A DNA stretch of 42,358 nucleotides from Methanosarcinales archaeon (GTDB taxonomy: Archaea; Halobacteriota; Syntropharchaeia; Alkanophagales; Methanospirareceae). Where the stretch lies: the NCBI GenBank assembly GCA_025464325.1, contig JAODGH010000021.1, forward strand, positions 33,145 to 75,502, given 5' to 3'. The position numbers were made by a program, and so were the translations under genes. This document shows, piece by piece, positions 33,427 through 42,010 of this stretch; the first letter of the stretch is position 1, and each line of letters starts with the position of its first letter. The notes beneath the pieces were generated by a model. That model was given only the letters and a program-made list of their open reading frames with translations. It was not told the origin of the DNA and made no database searches.

Positions 33427-35043
33427 CTAAGATAATACCTTTGAGACGCCCCGTAAGTCCTCCATCTTCGTTATCTTACCGCCTTTCATGTATGCTATTC
33501 TGTCACATACCTTCTTGGCAAAGTCTAAATCGTGTGTTACTATGACGAACGTGATACCGAGATTCTCCCTCGCTTTTAATATCGTCTCGGCAACATACTT
33601 CTTCGTTACCGGATCCATAGTACCCGTGGGTTCGTCAAGTACCGCTATCTCCGGTTCTTTCATCAATACCTGCGCTATCAGTATCCTCTGACGCTCCCCT
33701 ACACTCAGCTCAAGATGTGTCTTTGGTAGTATCTCCTTTATCTCATCATCTGTGAATCCCACACCCCTCAACATGAATTCCACCTTCATCCGTGCGAGAT
33801 CTTCTGGCAGGTTAATACCTATCCCACTCGTGAGATTCTCCCAGACTGTGAGACCTGGAATTAACGAATATTCCTGGTGTAGAACGCCCACAAAATGCGC
33901 CTTCCATTCTGTTGTGCCACCCATAATTGCACCACCAGGACCTATAAACGTGTCAAGATCGGCTTTCGATGCTTCTATCCATCTGTCACCGCTCCGTATC
34001 CATGCACCACCGCCCGTACCGGGATCCAGATGACTTACTATTCGCATTAAACTCGTCTTACCAGCCCCACTATGTCCCACTATACCGAATATTTCGTTCT
34101 CGTAGACCACAAAAGAGACGTCATCCACAGCCTTCACCACACCTCTTGAGGCAGAATAGTAGTACTTCTTCAAGCCTTCAACTCTTATCTTCGGCTCGCC
34201 AAACTTCTTAAACTCCTCACGTTCTATATCGCCTACTTCTCGCTCAAAGACGTCCACCACTTTCGTTGTATCGCCATATTCAACGATTTCACCATTATCA
34301 AGCCACGCTGTTTTCTCCGTCAGTTCTCTAATAACATAAGGCCAGTGAGAGGTGACAAGCAGTGTGGTTCCGCCCCTTGTACTGTCCACCAATGCACGGT
34401 GCACAACTCCGGCGGTTTCATGGTCAAGTGTACCGGTAGGCTCGTCAGCAAGTAGAAGGATAGGTTCCAGAGCTAACTGCCTTGCAAGTACCATCCTCTG
34501 CTTCTCGCCACCGCTGAGATCCCTCGTATCCGGGAAGTTAACCCGATGCAGCATCTTCACCGCGTCCAGCAGCTCGTATACTCGTTTCATACGTCTGCTC
34601 TTTGGATAGCCGGCTCGTTCTAATGCCTCCAGTACGTTCCATACCACCGATTCGTCACTGTACAGTGCAAAACTCCGCTGTAGCATTATCGCTATTGCTC
34701 CCTTCAGCAACTTCCGCATCGGTTTGTCCTTCCAGAAGTTCACTTCCCGGTATTCATACTCCTTACCGCACTTCTTACAAGGTGTTCCTACCTTGGAGGG
34801 ACCTTCTATCCATGAACATGAAGGACACATCGCTATCCTGTAAATAATCTCACCACTATCTGGTGCATATTCGTCCGTACCTCTAAGCATACGCAGTAAC
34901 ACAGATTTGCCGGATCCGCTTCTACCAAGGAGTCCAAGTGACTCCAGCTCTTTTATCTCCAGACTTACATCCTTCAATGCCTGCTTGCCGTTGAACTCCT
35001 TGCTCACATTCCGAACTTCAATGAATGTTCTATCATCCCCCAT
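33427..35043 (-). CDS. atwA: MCR activation component A2 (AtwA), copy 2
   Basis: A 538-residue paralogue of the next gene with the same order of parts: Walker [10 protein letters not shown] and GHSGAGKTS, signatures [15 protein letters not shown] and [15 protein letters not shown], Walker [11 protein letters not shown] and [10 protein letters not shown]. The zinc-ribbon insertion has CPSCSW and CKKCG. All ATPase motifs are intact, so both copies look functional. The main difference is in the second domain, between the RSGDRWIE segment and HQEYS, where this copy has a glycine-rich stretch. AGGAGG with AAGGAG lies before the ATG. It has its own upstream promoter region (35044-35165) with several TATA-like stretches. 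Confidence 0.95.
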   Translation of the reverse strand: MGDDRTFIEVRNVSKEFNGKQALKDVSLEIKELESLGLLGRSGSGKSVLLRMLRGTDEYAPDSGEIIYRIAMCPSCSWIEGPSKVGTPCKKCGKEYEYREVNFWKDKPMRKLLKGAIAIMLQRSFALYSDESVVWNVLEALERAGYPKSRRMKRVYELLDAVKMLHRVNFPDTRDLSGGEKQRMVLARQLALEPILLLADEPTGTLDHETAGVVHRALVDSTRGGTTLLVTSHWPYVIRELTEKTAWLDNGEIVEYGDTTKVVDVFEREVGDIEREEFKKFGEPKIRVEGLKKYYYSASRGVVKAVDDVSFVVYENEIFGIVGHSGAGKTSLMRIVSHLDPGTGGGAWIRSGDRWIEASKADLDTFIGPGGAIMGGTTEWKAHFVGVLHQEYSLIPGLTVWENLTSGIGINLPEDLARMKVEFMLRGVGFTDDEIKEILPKTHLELSVGERQRILIAQVLMKEPEIAVLDEPTGTMDPVTKKYVAETILKARENLGITFVIVTHDLDFAKKVCDRIAYMKGGKITKMEDLRGVSKVLS

Positions 35044-35165
35044 CGCTCCTTACCTCCTGATTCTAAACTTAAACCGACCATATCTATATACAATCGCATT
35101 TTTTTGTATCCCTATCTAAACAATTTTAAGTTTGTTTTACCTTTATAAAAAAACTTTCTATTTTT
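35044..35165 (-). promoter_or_regulatory. AT-rich upstream region of the atwA-mcrC unit
   Basis: This 122-bp gap holds, reading on the minus strand, TTTTTTATAAAG (about 35136-35147) and TGTATATAG (about 35082-35090), both TATA-like, then AGGAGGTAAGGAG before atwA copy 2. The 5' part (beside the small cysteine gene) is T-rich on the minus strand and could also end that gene's transcript. Confidence 0.4.
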
Positions 35166-35534
35166 TCAAAGGCGTTTCTTAAGTATCATTATATCGGGTC
35201 TGGGAGCGGCTTTAGAACCCGCAAATTCACGTCTGCAGCGACTGCACAGTTCCCGTACTGTGAGTGTCACGACTTCGTCCGAGCCCGGTAATTTACGTGC
35301 ATATATAAATTCGGGCTTCACACCCAGCGAGTTACTTATCTCCTCTAAAATTGCATTTATTCGATCCTTGAATACTTCCACATCATCGCGTTTCAAGCCT
35401 CTCAGATCTGCCGCAAAACCCACACAGCCACAGACCATCCCGAATAACTTCGCTTCGGGTACGAATATGTTACCCAGGTTCGCTCTTAAATCTTCCTCCA
35501 GCTTCTTCCTGCCTCTACTTATCTCCTCTTTCAT
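35166..35534 (-). CDS. Small cysteine-containing protein coupled to U32 genes
   Basis: A 122-residue protein that I do not recognise. It is alpha/beta with a possible metal site made of VCGCVGF (about residues 34-40) and LCSRCRREF (about 96-104). Its ATG overlaps the stop of the U32 gene upstream (ATGA, 35531-35534), so it is translationally coupled. It is the last gene of the three-gene U32 unit and is followed by the atwA-mcrC unit on the same strand. It could be a small partner or electron carrier of the U32 pair (inference). Confidence 0.65.
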   Translation of the reverse strand: MKEEISRGRKKLEEDLRANLGNIFVPEAKLFGMVCGCVGFAADLRGLKRDDVEVFKDRINAILEEISNSLGVKPEFIYARKLPGSDEVVTLTVRELCSRCRREFAGSKAAPRPDIMILKKRL

Positions 35535-36550
35535 GCTCTATCTCCCTTTTTGTCCTTTATCTTCAGTACCCTGCTTGTTATATCATCACAGTACCGGCAT
35601 TCGTTACATATCTTCTTGCAGTTCTGCCATTGTTTTATACAGCCATCCAGTGCCATATTATCCACATAGAACGCATCTCGTAACTCAGACGGGCAATCTA
35701 ATAGTTCCAGCAGGTTACCATTGTATGAACGCCGTGAATATGCCACCATACACGAGATTATCCATCCTACTGCATTTGCGCGACCCGATATCTTGAAATC
35801 CTTTATGCCAATACGTTCGTATTCTGCCAGATCTTCTGGTCTTATCCATGGCGACCTGATGATCTGAGAGGGATCACGGACTCGTATGGATATGCATTTG
35901 TCGAAGTAATAATCCCCGAACGTGTTAAGTGGTCGTGTACTTGAGACCGCGGTTATGTGCGAGAAGAGATTAAAATGCGCGTACCGGAACGGGCATTTGT
36001 ACAGGCAGCCCTCATTCACTATCACCCGGATATTACAGCTAACAGCGTTTATTATCGCCTTTAGAGTGGAGAAATCACGGTTTATATTCGTGTCAACCGT
36101 AATACCGTCGGCACCGAGCGCTTCATAGAACTCCGCCCGTTGAGGTGAATCCACATGAGAAACGCAAGATATAACGGTCTCCATGGAGTAGTCTTTCAGA
36201 AGCTCGACGAGATACGGCTCTGCTACCGTGACACCGTCCACACCAGCCTTATCGAGCTCGTTGAAATACCACGCGAATAACCTGTAACCCTCAAAGGTGA
36301 GATGATAGCCACCCAGGCATGAAGGATTCATCACGATGTTCATCTTTATGCCGTGCTGATGGGCATATTCGGTCTGCTCTCTGATATCGTCGATAAGAGC
36401 AGCGTGTAATGTCGCTCTACCGCTACCCATCACCTGTGGTGGACCCGCCATGTAGACTTCATCCACGTCCGCCAGATGATTCGCCTCTTTATACTCTATT
36501 ATCTCCTTCAAAGCGGAGAAATGTCCTGGATGCGGTATTATCAACCTCAT
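35531..36550 (-). CDS. U32-family protein, copy A
   Basis: A 339-residue protein of the U32 (formerly peptidase) family: a TIM-barrel-like protein that in several cases is an Fe-S, oxygen-independent hydroxylase or RNA-modifying enzyme. The family hallmark is VNEGCLYKCPFRYAHFN (C182, C186) with C219 in FDKCISIRVRDP and the later IKDFKISGR. A second cysteine group at the C-terminus (C304, C311, C315, C318, C321) may bind a cluster or zinc. It overlaps the next gene by 4 bp at each end of the unit. Sequence matches copy B almost without gaps. The substrate is unknown. Confidence 0.85.
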   Translation of the reverse strand: MRLIIPHPGHFSALKEIIEYKEANHLADVDEVYMAGPPQVMGSGRATLHAALIDDIREQTEYAHQHGIKMNIVMNPSCLGGYHLTFEGYRLFAWYFNELDKAGVDGVTVAEPYLVELLKDYSMETVISCVSHVDSPQRAEFYEALGADGITVDTNINRDFSTLKAIINAVSCNIRVIVNEGCLYKCPFRYAHFNLFSHITAVSSTRPLNTFGDYYFDKCISIRVRDPSQIIRSPWIRPEDLAEYERIGIKDFKISGRANAVGWIISCMVAYSRRSYNGNLLELLDCPSELRDAFYVDNMALDGCIKQWQNCKKICNECRYCDDITSRVLKIKDKKGDRA

Positions 36551-37548
36551 TTGATGACAGTCAGCACCTCCCCCGTCAGGTCATCGCAGTAACCACATTC
36601 GTGGCAATGCTTGCTACAGCTCTTCCACTGGGCTATACAGCCGTCAAGCTGTCTATTGTCTATGTAAAACATATAACGCAGCATCTGCGGGCAATCCAGC
36701 AGTTCGAGCAGGTTACCATCATACGAACGTCTGGAATACACCAGCATACAATTTATTATCCAGTTAACCGCCTTGGTCCTGCCGGACAATTTGAAGCTAT
36801 TGATACCGATCGATTCGTATTCGCTCATATCTTCGGGTCTTATCCATGCAGACTTGATTAACTGCGCCGGATCCCGCAGACGGATATTGATGCACTTATC
36901 AAAGTAGAAATCAGGAGCGAATAGCGGCGATTTGGGCTGATCCAGGCTACTCAGGTGTGATGCGAGATTGTAATGCGAGTACCGGAACGGGCATCTGTAA
37001 AGGCAACCTTCGTTCACTATCACCTTTATCTCACAGTTCACCTCTTTCACCATCGCCTCCAGAAGATCAAAATGGCGATTTATGTTCGTGTCCACAGTTA
37101 TCACATCTGCACCGAGCTCCTCGAAGAACCGTGCACGCTGTGGCGCATCCACATACGCGAGACAGGATACTATCGTCTTCATGGGGTAATCACGCAGTAA
37201 CTCCACGAGATATGGCTCTGCCACTATTACACCATCCACACCCGCGTTGTTCAGTGCATCGAAGTACCACTCGAATATCTTGTAACCTTCAAATGTGAGA
37301 TGGTGACCACCACTGCAGGGCGAATTCAATGCGATATTCATCTTTAAGCGATGTTGGTGTGCATATTCGGTCTGTTCCCTGATTTCATCCAGAAGCGGTG
37401 CGTGAAGTACGCCCCGACCACTGCCCATAACTTCAGGCGAACCGCCCATATAGACCTCTTCTACTTCGCTCAACCCGTACGCTTCCTTAGCCGCCACTAT
37501 CTCTTTCAAAGCCGGGAAATGCCCCGGATGCGGAACCATCAATCGCAT
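36547..37548 (-). CDS. U32-family protein, copy B
   Basis: A 333-residue paralogue of copy A. The cysteines fall at the same numbers: C182 and C186 in NEGCLYRCPFRYSH, C219 in FDKCINIRLRDP, and C304, C311, C315, C318 and C321. The N-terminus (MRLMVPHPGHFPALKEI) and the NSFKLSGR segment also match. The tandem pair recalls heterodimeric U32 proteins such as UbiU and UbiV. It is first in the three-gene unit, with a 4-bp ATGA overlap to copy A. AT-rich sequence upstream, shared with the divergent dCMP deaminase gene, probably holds the promoter. Confidence 0.85.
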   Translation of the reverse strand: MRLMVPHPGHFPALKEIVAAKEAYGLSEVEEVYMGGSPEVMGSGRGVLHAPLLDEIREQTEYAHQHRLKMNIALNSPCSGGHHLTFEGYKIFEWYFDALNNAGVDGVIVAEPYLVELLRDYPMKTIVSCLAYVDAPQRARFFEELGADVITVDTNINRHFDLLEAMVKEVNCEIKVIVNEGCLYRCPFRYSHYNLASHLSSLDQPKSPLFAPDFYFDKCINIRLRDPAQLIKSAWIRPEDMSEYESIGINSFKLSGRTKAVNWIINCMLVYSRRSYDGNLLELLDCPQMLRYMFYIDNRQLDGCIAQWKSCSKHCHECGYCDDLTGEVLTVIK

Positions 37549-37585
37549 TTCTATAAAGAAATAGTTCTATACCTTATATAATTAT

Positions 37586-38038
37586 GTGGGGATGGCTACG
37601 GGCAATAAGAAGCGGATACCATGGGACGAATACTGGATGAATATAGTTAGAGATGTAGCAACCCGTTCCACATGTTTGAGACGACAGATAGGTGCGATCG
37701 TTGTTAAGAATAACATAATTGTGTCCACGGGCTATAACGGAGCGCCTCGTGGGTTCCCGCACTGTCTGGATGTCGGCTGCAGACGCGATAAATTGAATAT
37801 TGCATCGGGAGAACGGCATGAGGAATGTATCGGCGTTCATGCTGAGCAGAATGCGCTACTTCAGGCTGGCAGAGATGCCGAAGGCGCTACGTTATACGTG
37901 AATGCATACCCATGCAAGATATGTGCCAAGCTGATAATAAACGCGGGTATAAAACGGGTGGTGATATCGGGCGATTATAGCGATAAGGAGGGTCTGGAGT
38001 TCATGCGTCAGGCGGGTATAAGACTGGATTTCATATGA
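37586..38038 (+). CDS. dCMP/cytidine deaminase family protein
   Basis: A 150-residue zinc deaminase. The HAE motif is in GVHAEQNALL (zinc His and catalytic Glu) and the PCxxC motif is in NAYPCKICAKLI. The opening RIPWDEYWMNIVRDVATRSTC is typical of dCMP deaminases, which make dUMP for thymidylate synthesis and so would complement ThyX at 20.2-20.9 kb. The frame opens with GTG at 37586, or ATG at 37592 two codons later. It is divergent from the U32 unit; the cdhA homologue follows after 15 bp. Confidence 0.88.
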   Translation: MGMATGNKKRIPWDEYWMNIVRDVATRSTCLRRQIGAIVVKNNIIVSTGYNGAPRGFPHCLDVGCRRDKLNIASGERHEECIGVHAEQNALLQAGRDAEGATLYVNAYPCKICAKLIINAGIKRVVISGDYSDKEGLEFMRQAGIRLDFI

Positions 38039-38053
38039 GGGAGTGGTGGAGAC

Positions 38054-40474
38054 GTGGTTGAGAAAGTGCGAGTGGGGGAAGTGGAGATAGACCTGGAGGA
38101 GGTGGTACCGGAACTTCGCGGCAGTGAGATAAGGGATATCGCCCGTGATATACTCATTGATATGGGCGAACGGCGTTTGAAACAGTGGAAACCCAGGTTG
38201 AACATTTATGCTCATGCCGGGGATATTGCGGAATGGGATAATATACTCCTGAATCGGTACTGCATGGTTTATACCACCGGGACCAGCACGTGCAATGATT
38301 GCATGCAGGGACCGTGTGGTGGCAAGAATGCCGGTCTGTGTGGTTTACGCATGTCTGACTATCCGGCGAAGAGCAGTCTGCGTGAGGCATGTAAAGGGTT
38401 ATCCAGACAACTGGCAGCAACAGACGAGCTATTTGGGTTCGCCATCCGGTTATTTGGTCCCGATCGGCGGATAGATATGGGCAGTTCCATCACGTACCCG
38501 ACGATGAACACATCGATGCTCACGGGTTTTTACATAAGCAATTTACACGATGCCGGCAGGGCATTATCATATGCGCACTCACAGCTGTCAGAACTGCTGT
38601 TAAGCGCATACTTCGGTAACGAGAGCGGGCGATTGCTGGAAGAGAAAGCTCTGCATGCGGGCGCACTCACACTTCTCGTTATGGAGATAGCGGAGGTACT
38701 GAAGATGTGCTGCTTTGATTTCCTTAATGCGGGTGAACATGCGGCAACTGAATATTCAGATTTCCCACCAGCAGAGATAGAAGCAGGTATGGGCACCGTG
38801 GACACAACTAAGCCGGTTGTTCTCTTTATCGGTAATAATTTCCTGCCCGCATGGTTCGCAGTGAAATACCTCCGGGAGACACAGCAGGAGGATAAGATAG
38901 AGATCTGCGGCGTTGGTGCGGTCGGACATGACCTGCCACGGTTTTATAACCGTGCAAAAGTACTAACCAGCGGAGTAAAAGCGAGGAAAGCTATCCGTGC
39001 CGGTATCGCTGATGTCATTGTGGTCAGCGACCTGTGCCACGAGTTCGATGTGTTTGAGGATGCTGAACGGACAGATACGGTTGTGATTGCCGCGGGCTAC
39101 ACACCGGCAAGGGGTATGCGAGTGATAGACCCCGAGAAAGCAGGGGAACTGGCTGTCAAGCTGGCGATGGAGCATAAACCGAAGAGGAAAAACTGCGTGG
39201 TTAGAGCCGAAGATCTGGAACAAGAAGCGGTACGCTGCACTCGTTGTGATAGCTGCTTCAGTGTGTGTCCGGAACGGATCGCGATAAGCGGCGCGATGGC
39301 GCAGGCAGTCCAGGGGGATTTTAAACCACTCGCGGAAGTTTACGATAATTGCCTGTTCTGCGCCAGGTGCGAGCATGTGTGTCCGGAAGGGATTCGGATA
39401 CTCGACCTGATGATAGGTGCGGCATCGCTCACCGGGCGACTAAACGAGGATAGATATCTCATGCGTGCGGGTAGGGGTCCAATGTCCGAGCTGGAATGGC
39501 GTGATCTGACGTTTGGCATCATACTTGGCGGTAATGGTCCGGGTATGGTGAATATAATCGGCTGTGGCTCTGCACCAGAACACGAAGTCGCGGATATGGC
39601 ACGGTATTTCCTGGAACGGAACTATCTCGTCTGTGTATCTGGCTGTGTAGCGGCGGAAGTTGCGAAATACATGAATAAGGATGAACATAAATGCCTGTTT
39701 GAGCAGTACATAGCTGCGGGAGTACTGAAGGGGCTGGTTAATTTCGGTGGTTGCAGCGCTATATCACATGTGGCAACTGCGATTTACAGGGGCGCGCTGG
39801 TCGGTAGTGGATATACACCGAAGGCTAACTGGACGCAGGTGGTGGATTATCTCTATGCGAGATTGCCGGTGGTGGTGATCCTGTGGGGTGCGGAGACGGA
39901 AGATATGTACGCAGTGGCTTCCGGTCTCACGAGGGCGGGAATACCGGTGGTGGTGGGACCGTCGGGCTTCCGATTCGTCAGGTTCATGCTTGGTGACAAA
40001 TACAACAGGGAGCAGTGGTGGATGTACGATGGCATTACAGGCGAGAAGAAGGAGGTGGAACCATGCCCATTGCATATGCTCATACCCGTTGAGACAAAGG
40101 AGGAAGCGATAGCGATGAGTGCCAAATTGCTACATCGGCCACTTGCACTGCGAGATCCGCGTCTGGCAAGTTTAGAAGCGGCAAACGAATCACATATAGA
40201 ATTCTTTGGTGAGTATCCCGATGATTGGCATCTCTATGTACGGTCAGAACAGGAGCTGCACGTGATGCGGCGTATGGAGCTGTTGCGTAAGCTGGAGCAG
40301 GAGCATGGCTGGGAGATCGATGGTATAAGAATAAAGAGGGCAAGGCTCAGGTCCGGGGAACAGGTCGATATGGAAGAGTACAGTAAACGATACGGGATAC
40401 AGCTGGGCAGGTACTCAACACTTGTGCCTCGCTTGATCACCCGTAACTATGGAGCGCTACCACCACACGAGTAG
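38054..40474 (+). CDS. cdhA: Orphan CdhA-type CO dehydrogenase subunit with altered C-cluster site
   Basis: CdhA is the Ni-Fe CO dehydrogenase subunit of the archaeal ACDS complex. The 806-residue length is normal. Present: the B-cluster-type cysteines C80, C83, C88 and C96 (CNDCMQGPC...C), two ferredoxin motifs (CTRCDSCFSVCP from C395; CLFCARCEHVCP from C433), C328, C504, C531 and C567. Altered: the family GHN motif that supplies the His of the unique iron reads GNN (N261), and the CC pair in the following GLCCTA-like motif reads GVGAVG (G288, A289). The histidine-rich proton-relay stretch is also missing from 112-130. A Cys lies nearby at 285. Activity as a CO dehydrogenase is doubtful. No cdhB, C, D or E follows. 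GGAGT precedes the GTG start. Confidence 0.88.
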   Translation: MVEKVRVGEVEIDLEEVVPELRGSEIRDIARDILIDMGERRLKQWKPRLNIYAHAGDIAEWDNILLNRYCMVYTTGTSTCNDCMQGPCGGKNAGLCGLRMSDYPAKSSLREACKGLSRQLAATDELFGFAIRLFGPDRRIDMGSSITYPTMNTSMLTGFYISNLHDAGRALSYAHSQLSELLLSAYFGNESGRLLEEKALHAGALTLLVMEIAEVLKMCCFDFLNAGEHAATEYSDFPPAEIEAGMGTVDTTKPVVLFIGNNFLPAWFAVKYLRETQQEDKIEICGVGAVGHDLPRFYNRAKVLTSGVKARKAIRAGIADVIVVSDLCHEFDVFEDAERTDTVVIAAGYTPARGMRVIDPEKAGELAVKLAMEHKPKRKNCVVRAEDLEQEAVRCTRCDSCFSVCPERIAISGAMAQAVQGDFKPLAEVYDNCLFCARCEHVCPEGIRILDLMIGAASLTGRLNEDRYLMRAGRGPMSELEWRDLTFGIILGGNGPGMVNIIGCGSAPEHEVADMARYFLERNYLVCVSGCVAAEVAKYMNKDEHKCLFEQYIAAGVLKGLVNFGGCSAISHVATAIYRGALVGSGYTPKANWTQVVDYLYARLPVVVILWGAETEDMYAVASGLTRAGIPVVVGPSGFRFVRFMLGDKYNREQWWMYDGITGEKKEVEPCPLHMLIPVETKEEAIAMSAKLLHRPLALRDPRLASLEAANESHIEFFGEYPDDWHLYVRSEQELHVMRRMELLRKLEQEHGWEIDGIRIKRARLRSGEQVDMEEYSKRYGIQLGRYSTLVPRLITRNYGALPPHE

Positions 40475-40509
40475 CAGAGTATCCGCAGAAATCGAAATAG
40501 CCGGGGTTA

Positions 40510-41277
40510 CTAATAATCATGTGGGATACCTTTGATATGCAGAATGAGGTGCTCATAGCCATCCAGCTCGGTAAGCCAGCCGTAATTGGCGTCGGATTTC
40601 GTATCCAGGTCTTTTATATATGGCTTGATGTCGAGCACGGGAGTGCCATCGAACGCATCCAGACCGGATGTAAATATCTCGTTATTCACAATGCGTTTTA
40701 TTCGGACTATGCTGAGACCAATGCAATTCGGTCGCACGGGTGACCTGCTTGCAAATAGCCCCACTTCGGCTCCTCCCGCCCATGGAGGGCATACAACCAT
40801 CTCCAGCCCCCGCTTTACACGGTGTGTGTAGTAAATGACATAGATATACCTGAATTTTGCGAGTTTATCGAGCCCCCGGGCGTATTTCGGTGCCAGGACG
40901 ATCCGGAAATCACCATCGGCTTCATCCACTGGCTGGTACGGCGCGTTATCACTGTAGGGGCTCCGGATAATACCTATCGGCTTCAATTCAAACCGCATTT
41001 CTGTACACTGCATTTCATGATGCATTTTCGTTTGCTCGTCCGGTACAGGTCCTGATACGGTTTTCGTGTCTATCCTCTTATTTGCTGATTCGATATGCCT
41101 GTTCGCTTCTTTCAACAGTTCTGTCGTCGCCCGTAATTCAGCCGCTACAGCCTTGAGCCCCAGTGACTCTGCCACCTTTCGCCATTTCTCATTATCACGA
41201 ATCCGCTCATTATTGTGTGTGATCCAGTAAGGCATCAATCTGCGCAACTTCTCAATCGCCTGATCCTCGGTCATCAA
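40510..41277 (-). CDS. trmO: TrmO (TsaA/YaeB) tRNA methyltransferase with N-terminal helical domain
   Basis: TrmO methylates t6A37 of certain tRNAs with SAM. The C-terminal domain (about residues 95-255) is a TrmO beta-barrel: LKPIGIIRSPY, GLDKLAKFRYIYVIYYTHR, FASRSPVRPNCIGLSIVRI and LDAFDGTPVLDIKPYI are the family motifs. Residues 1-70 are a separate helical domain (RRLMPYWITHNNERIRDNEKW...) found elsewhere as small stand-alone archaeal proteins. A hinge of about 25 residues joins them, and a Met at its end (MRFELKPIG) could start a TrmO-only product. The start overlaps a short doubtful frame. It converges with cdhA. Confidence 0.85.
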   Translation of the reverse strand: MMTEDQAIEKLRRLMPYWITHNNERIRDNEKWRKVAESLGLKAVAAELRATTELLKEANRHIESANKRIDTKTVSGPVPDEQTKMHHEMQCTEMRFELKPIGIIRSPYSDNAPYQPVDEADGDFRIVLAPKYARGLDKLAKFRYIYVIYYTHRVKRGLEMVVCPPWAGGAEVGLFASRSPVRPNCIGLSIVRIKRIVNNEIFTSGLDAFDGTPVLDIKPYIKDLDTKSDANYGWLTELDGYEHLILHIKGIPHDY

Positions 41278-41412
41278 TGTATATATTCCTTCTTTCTCAA
41301 TATATAATCCGTCGCGGGTGTTTTTCTAACATTAACTCCGTCAACCATAGGGAACATATAACCATCAACTCTGAGATAACACATGCTTCGGGCAAATAAA
41401 AACCTGCTGTGT

Positions 41413-41429
41413 TGTGCTGTGTTGCATAA
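41413..41429 (+). repeat. 17-bp inverted repeat, left arm
   Basis: TGTGCTGTGTTGCATAA is the perfect reverse complement of 41564-41580. The arms enclose 134 bp. Homology stops exactly at both edges. Confidence 0.8.
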
Positions 41430-41563
41430 CTCACGCAAAATAGTAGCATACGCCTTTAAAAGCATAACAAAGCGTTGTAATAGCTTCTTCTGAGTTTATA
41501 CCAATAAGCGCTCACCCACCTCTAATTAGCAAAAGGTGGAAGGAATAGCAGTTTTTCAAATAA

Positions 41564-41580
41564 TTATGCAACACAGCACA
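41564..41580 (-). repeat. 17-bp inverted repeat, right arm
   Basis: TTATGCAACACAGCACA, the complement of the left arm at 41413-41429. It ends 13 bp before the first Met of the decayed transposase, so it may be (or copy) the transposon end. Confidence 0.8.
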
Positions 41581-41592
41581 TTTGTTTCTGGT

Positions 41593-42010
41593 ATGGGAAA
41601 GCCAAAGAAGAGAATCTCTCCGCGGGTCACCAACCGTGTAAACCGGGACTTCGAGAGGCTTATCCTCCTGTCCATAATCCGTGCAGTGAGGACAGCAGGC
41701 GCACCATGGGAACGCAATTCAGTCGGTCGTCCATGCCGGGATCCACAAATCATCGCCGTCTGTGTCTTCATGAAAGTATCTTTCAAGGCTTGTTACCCTT
41801 CAAATGAGGCGAGAGGACATGGACGTCGCAGTGAACAGCTCAGGATTCCGTCTTAGAACGAGCAGTAAGTGGTTTGACACCAGAATAAAGCGCAAATTCG
41901 AAAAGAAATATCATATCAAGTCCCACATTGTTATTGGCGTTGATACGGGTGTAATCTGGAATTTCACAATAACAAACTGGAAAGGCACCGATGCAAAGCA
42001 ATTCAAACAA
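41593..42010 (+). pseudogene. Decayed IS5/IS4-type transposase
   Basis: Two pieces of one DDE transposase lie in different frames. The first (41593-41795) starts MGKPKKRISPRVTNRV and runs through the conserved SVGRPCRDPQIIAVCVFMKV, then loses homology. The second (about 41813-42010, another frame) has MDVAVNSSGFRLRTSSKWFD, where the first catalytic Asp is in VAV(N/D)SSG and here reads Asn, and VIGVDTGVIWNFTITNWKG. The middle part (normally about 60 residues between these blocks) and the C-terminal third are missing. The element cannot encode an active enzyme. Confidence 0.75.

Larger units (their letters stand above)
41280..41592. other. Intergenic region with inverted repeat, no supported gene
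   Basis: About 310 bp between trmO and the transposase remnant. A 63-codon minus-strand frame at 41274-41465 has no recognisable motif and is not supported. The region holds a tandem GCTGTGTTG repeat (41406-41414 and 41416-41424) and the 17-bp inverted repeat listed separately. Confidence 0.6.

Noticed and set aside
41274-41465. A 63-codon minus-strand frame upstream of trmO with a 4-bp overlap.
   Set aside because: The composition is irregular, no motif is recognised and it runs through the repeat-bearing non-coding stretch. The overlap alone is weak support.
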